This document shows, piece by piece, positions 20,335-22,500 of a stretch of DNA of 22,500 bases. Positions within the stretch are counted from its first letter, which is position 1; every line of letters begins with the position of its first letter. Both the position numbers and the translations under genes were made by a program. The stretch is from Penaeus vannamei (taxonomy: Eukaryota > Arthropoda > Malacostraca > Decapoda > Penaeidae), in NCBI RefSeq assembly GCF_042767895.1, contig NC_091589.1, positions 23,148,754 to 23,171,253 on the forward strand, written 5' to 3'. The notes under the pieces were generated by a model, which made no database searches, was not told the origin of the DNA, and worked only from the letters and a program-made list of their open reading frames with translations.

Positions 20335-20341
20335 TTCCTTT
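19971..20341 (+). repeat. Tandem duplication of ~400 bp, copy 2
   Basis: Nearly identical to copy 1, offset 405 bp on the left and 402 bp after the CTT run (one CTT fewer here). The core is unchanged by eye, whereas the purine lead-in and the CTGT tract vary. Both copies end in a CT run and CTTT. Confidence 0.92.
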
Positions 20342-21345
20342 AACTTTTCTTTCTCATTCTCTCTTTCCCCACTCTTTTTTCCCCTTTCTCTTTCTCATTC
20401 TCCCTTTCTCTCTCACTACATCTACCTTCTTTTCCCCCAACACCTTCCTTTTCTTCTTCCTTCCCCCTATTTCCCCCCTTTCCCTCCCTCCTCCCTCCTT
20501 CCCTCCTTCCCTCTCTTCCTTCTTTCCCCCCCCCCCTCCCTCTCTCCCTCTCCCCCTCTCTCAACCTCTCAAACAAATTTTCTCTCACTCTCTCCATTTA
20601 GCTCCACATATTTCTTTCTTCCTTCCTTTCTCCTCTCTTATCCTCTCTTCCTCTCCTCTCCAACACAGGGCACTTTGACACTTCAAAGGGGATGTAAATT
20701 TCCCAAGATGAAACATCACTTACCTCCTCGTCTCCCTCTCTAACTCCCTCTCTAACTCCCTCTCTCCCTCCTTCTCTCTCTTCCTCCCTTTCTCCCCTCT
20801 CCTCCCTCCATCCTTCTCTACCTCTCCCTCCCTCCCTTTCTCCCTCTCTCCCTCCATCCTTCACTGCCTCTCCCTCCCTCCATCCATCCATCCGTCACTG
20901 CCTCTCCTTCACTCCCTCCCTCCTTCTCTGCCTCTCCCTTCCTCCCTCCCTCCTTCTCTACCTCTCCCTCCCTCCCTTTCTCCCTCTCTCCCTCCATCCT
21001 TCTCTGCCTCTCCCTCCCTCCATCCATCCATCCTTCACTGCCTCTCCTTCACTCCCTCCCTCCCTCCCTCTCTCCCTCCCTCCCTCCTTCTCTGCCTCTC
21101 CCTCCCTCCCTCACTGCCTTTCCCTCCCATCCTCTCCTCTCCCCCTCGCCTATCCTAGCCTATCCTCTCCTCTCCCCCTCCCTCCCCTCATGTTTTTCTT
21201 TCTCTCCTTCCCTGCCTCCCTCCCGTCCTTCCTCATCTCTTCCTATCTTTTACCCTCCCTCCCTCCATCCCTCCTCTTCCTCTTTCTCCCTCCTCTCCCC
21301 TCTCCCTTCCCCTCCCTCCCTCCCTCCCTCTCTCATCTCCCTTAC
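20342..21345. repeat. Kilobase polypyrimidine domain (CCCT/CTTC-rich)
   Basis: C and T make up nearly all of the plus strand. CCCTCCCTCC blocks recur with CACTGCCTCTCC, TTCTCTGCCTCTCC and CATCCATCCATCC inserts, giving a degenerate repeat of roughly 60-130 bp at 20760-21120. It is interrupted by one complex island at about 20665-20730. Confidence 0.9.
20665..20730. other. Complex island within the polypyrimidine domain
   Basis: About 65 bp of ordinary-complexity DNA (ACAGGGCACTTTGACAC through AAACATCACTTACC) surrounded by CT-rich repeat. It is not recognised. Confidence 0.5.
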
Positions 21346-21387
21346 TTAAGACCAAAAAGTTGCTGACCGCCCGTAATCCTGTAACGG
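21346..21387. other. Short complex island at a pyrimidine-to-purine switch
   Basis: About 42 bp (ACTTAAGACC through TGTAACGG) separate the kilobase pyrimidine tract from the GGA-rich purine tract. It is not recognised. Confidence 0.5.
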
Positions 21388-21817
21388 AGGAGTAAAAGGA
21401 GGAGGAGAAGGGGAAGGAGGAGGAGGAGGAGGAGGAAGAGGAGGAGGAGGAGGAGGAAGAGGAGGAGGAGGAGGAGGAGGAGGAGGAGGAGGAGGAGGAG
21501 GAGAAGGGGAAGAGGAGGAGGAGAAGGGGAAGAGGAGGAGGAGAAGGGGAAGAGGAGGAGGAGAAGGGGAAGAGGAGGAGGAGGAGATGGTGGTGGAGGA
21601 GGAAGAAGGGGAGGAGGAGGAGGAAGAAGAAGAAGAAAAGGAGTGGTGGTGGTGGTGGTGGAAGAGGAGGAGGAGGGGAGGGGAGTTGAAGGAGAAGAAG
21701 AAGAAGGGAGGATGAGGTGTTAAAAGGAAAAGGTGGAGGGAAGGAGGAGGAGGAGGAGGAAGAAGAGGAGGGGGAGGAAGAAAAGGAGGAAAATGTGGAG
21801 GAGGAGAAGGAGGAGAA
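21388..21817. repeat. GGA-rich polypurine domain with a 20-bp unit
   Basis: GGAGGA microsatellite with four tandem copies of a 20-bp unit GAGAAGGGGAAGAGGAGGAG at about 21501-21580. GGTGGT runs occur near 21592 and 21643-21660. The plus strand is almost entirely purine for about 400 bp, with high G-quadruplex and triplex potential. Confidence 0.95.
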
Positions 21818-22060
21818 ATATAACAGACGGATTTTTATGTAAAATCGCCATCAGATTTACACAAATTACAACCTAATTCTAATTAAACATCTCTAGCTCT
21901 GTGAAACACATTTTCCCACATTTATTATTTGCTTTCGTATTTATAAAAATCTACAACCTACACCACGGTTCTCCGGTTGCCAACGAGTGATTTTCGAGTC
22001 CCTTTATTAACCCTGTTTCGCGAGGTGATTCACACTTTGTTCCTGACGACCGCGGGAGCA
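21818..22060. other. Unique AT-rich segment, nothing firmly recognised
   Basis: Non-repetitive DNA of about 240 bp, with a TATA-like TTTATAAAAATC near 21940. No open frame, tRNA or element end is recognised. Confidence 0.5.
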
Positions 22061-22500
22061 ACATGCTCTTCCTTCTGCTGTTGCCTTTCCCTTTCTCTCT
22101 TTCCTCTCTTCTATCCCTTCCTACAATTGTTTCTTCCTTCTCTTCTTCCTTTCCATGCTTCTTCTTTCTCTCCTTCCTCTCTTCTCTCCCTTCCTACCAT
22201 TGTTTCTTCCTTCCCTTGCTTCATCATTCTCTCCTTCCTTACTTCATCCTTCTCTCTCCTTCTCTCTTTCCTCTCTTCCTTTCTTCCTCTTTCCCTTCAT
22301 TCTTCCTTTTCTAACTTCCTCCCAATACATTTTTCTTTTATTTTCCCATCTATAAATCTCCTTATCTCATTTCCTCTATCTTCGTTTTCTTTTTCATTTC
22401 CTCTCCTTCTCCTTTTCTTTTCTTCAATACCCACATCTCTCTTTTTCACTTCTCCCTTTCCAAAATCCTCTCCCTTTCCTCTTTCTTTCCTATCACTATT
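22061..22500. repeat. TTCC/TCTT-rich polypyrimidine tract
   Basis: CTTCCTTTC- and TCTCTTTCC-type low complexity, with TCTCTTCTCTCCCTTCCTAC-like pieces repeated about 95-100 bp apart near 22100 and 22195. It runs off the window's right end. Open frames are Leu/Ser/Phe/Pro low complexity. Confidence 0.85.

Noticed and set aside
19676..20743. Overlapping Cys/Leu/Ser/Val frames and a 113-residue Arg/Asp/Gln frame
   Set aside because: They are translations of the CTGT/CTCT microsatellites in the two tandem copies and contain no gene-like sequence.

Overview
This window looks like non-coding, repeat-dominated nuclear DNA from a eukaryote. It has very dense and varied microsatellites (TA, CA, GA, GAT, TATG, GAAT, GGA, CTGT), several minisatellites, homopurine and homopyrimidine domains up to about 1 kb, and one 9.65 kb tandem array of a 79-bp unit. 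This texture is familiar from microsatellite-rich invertebrates; a decapod crustacean is my best guess and a cephalopod or other mollusc is possible. That is inference from texture only, because no gene in the window can place the organism. I found no protein-coding gene, rRNA, tRNA, CRISPR array or recognisable transposase or reverse transcriptase that I can support. All long open frames translate low-complexity or tandem-repeat DNA.

Layout. 1-120: CA/CG-rich tract with two copies of the palindrome CGTATATACG. 121-1850: C-rich minisatellites (68-69 bp unit, then a related 68-78 bp unit) with a ~110-bp block repeated 889 bp apart. 1970-2090: 16-bp palindrome and AATTT/TTTTA pentanucleotide tract. 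2200-2827: AT-rich higher-order repeat of about 210 bp in three diverged copies. 3018-3195: TC microsatellite. 3240-4190: C-rich 34-40 bp minisatellite. 4376-4975: compound TA / TGNA / CATA microsatellite. 5281-5520: GA tract. 5860-6555: CA tract. 6725-6755: 31-base poly-T.

The centrepiece is 6802-16454, a satellite of 122 monomers by my count (79 bp basic; 23 of 80 bp; two shortened). It holds an exact whole number of units, so the phase is the same at both edges. The variants are structured: a 10-bp micro-inversion (TTCAATGGAA to TTCCATTGAA) tied to the 80-bp class; polymorphisms at CpG/TpG and CpG/CpA positions; a 711-bp block copied 3253 bp away; a 158-bp dimer repeat; and five consecutive identical 80-bp units. 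On the + strand most monomers carry a short frame, commonly MATVLMIVQWKYNP, preceded by AGGAGG; I regard this as a curiosity and not a gene.

Right of the array: a mostly unique flank (16455-17380) with a CRE palindrome TGACGTCA 56 bp past the array edge; a GAT tract; a (GGGA)7 plus (GA)52 tract; a unique island; and then alternating polypyrimidine and polypurine domains (18316-22500). Short complex islands sit at the switch points. One island holds an inverted-repeat cluster of TTGACAG (18778-18865), and another lies in a ~400-bp tandem duplication (19566-20341).

Nothing here works together as a gene system. What deserves attention is the architecture and evolution of the satellite array and the strand-asymmetric purine/pyrimidine domains.
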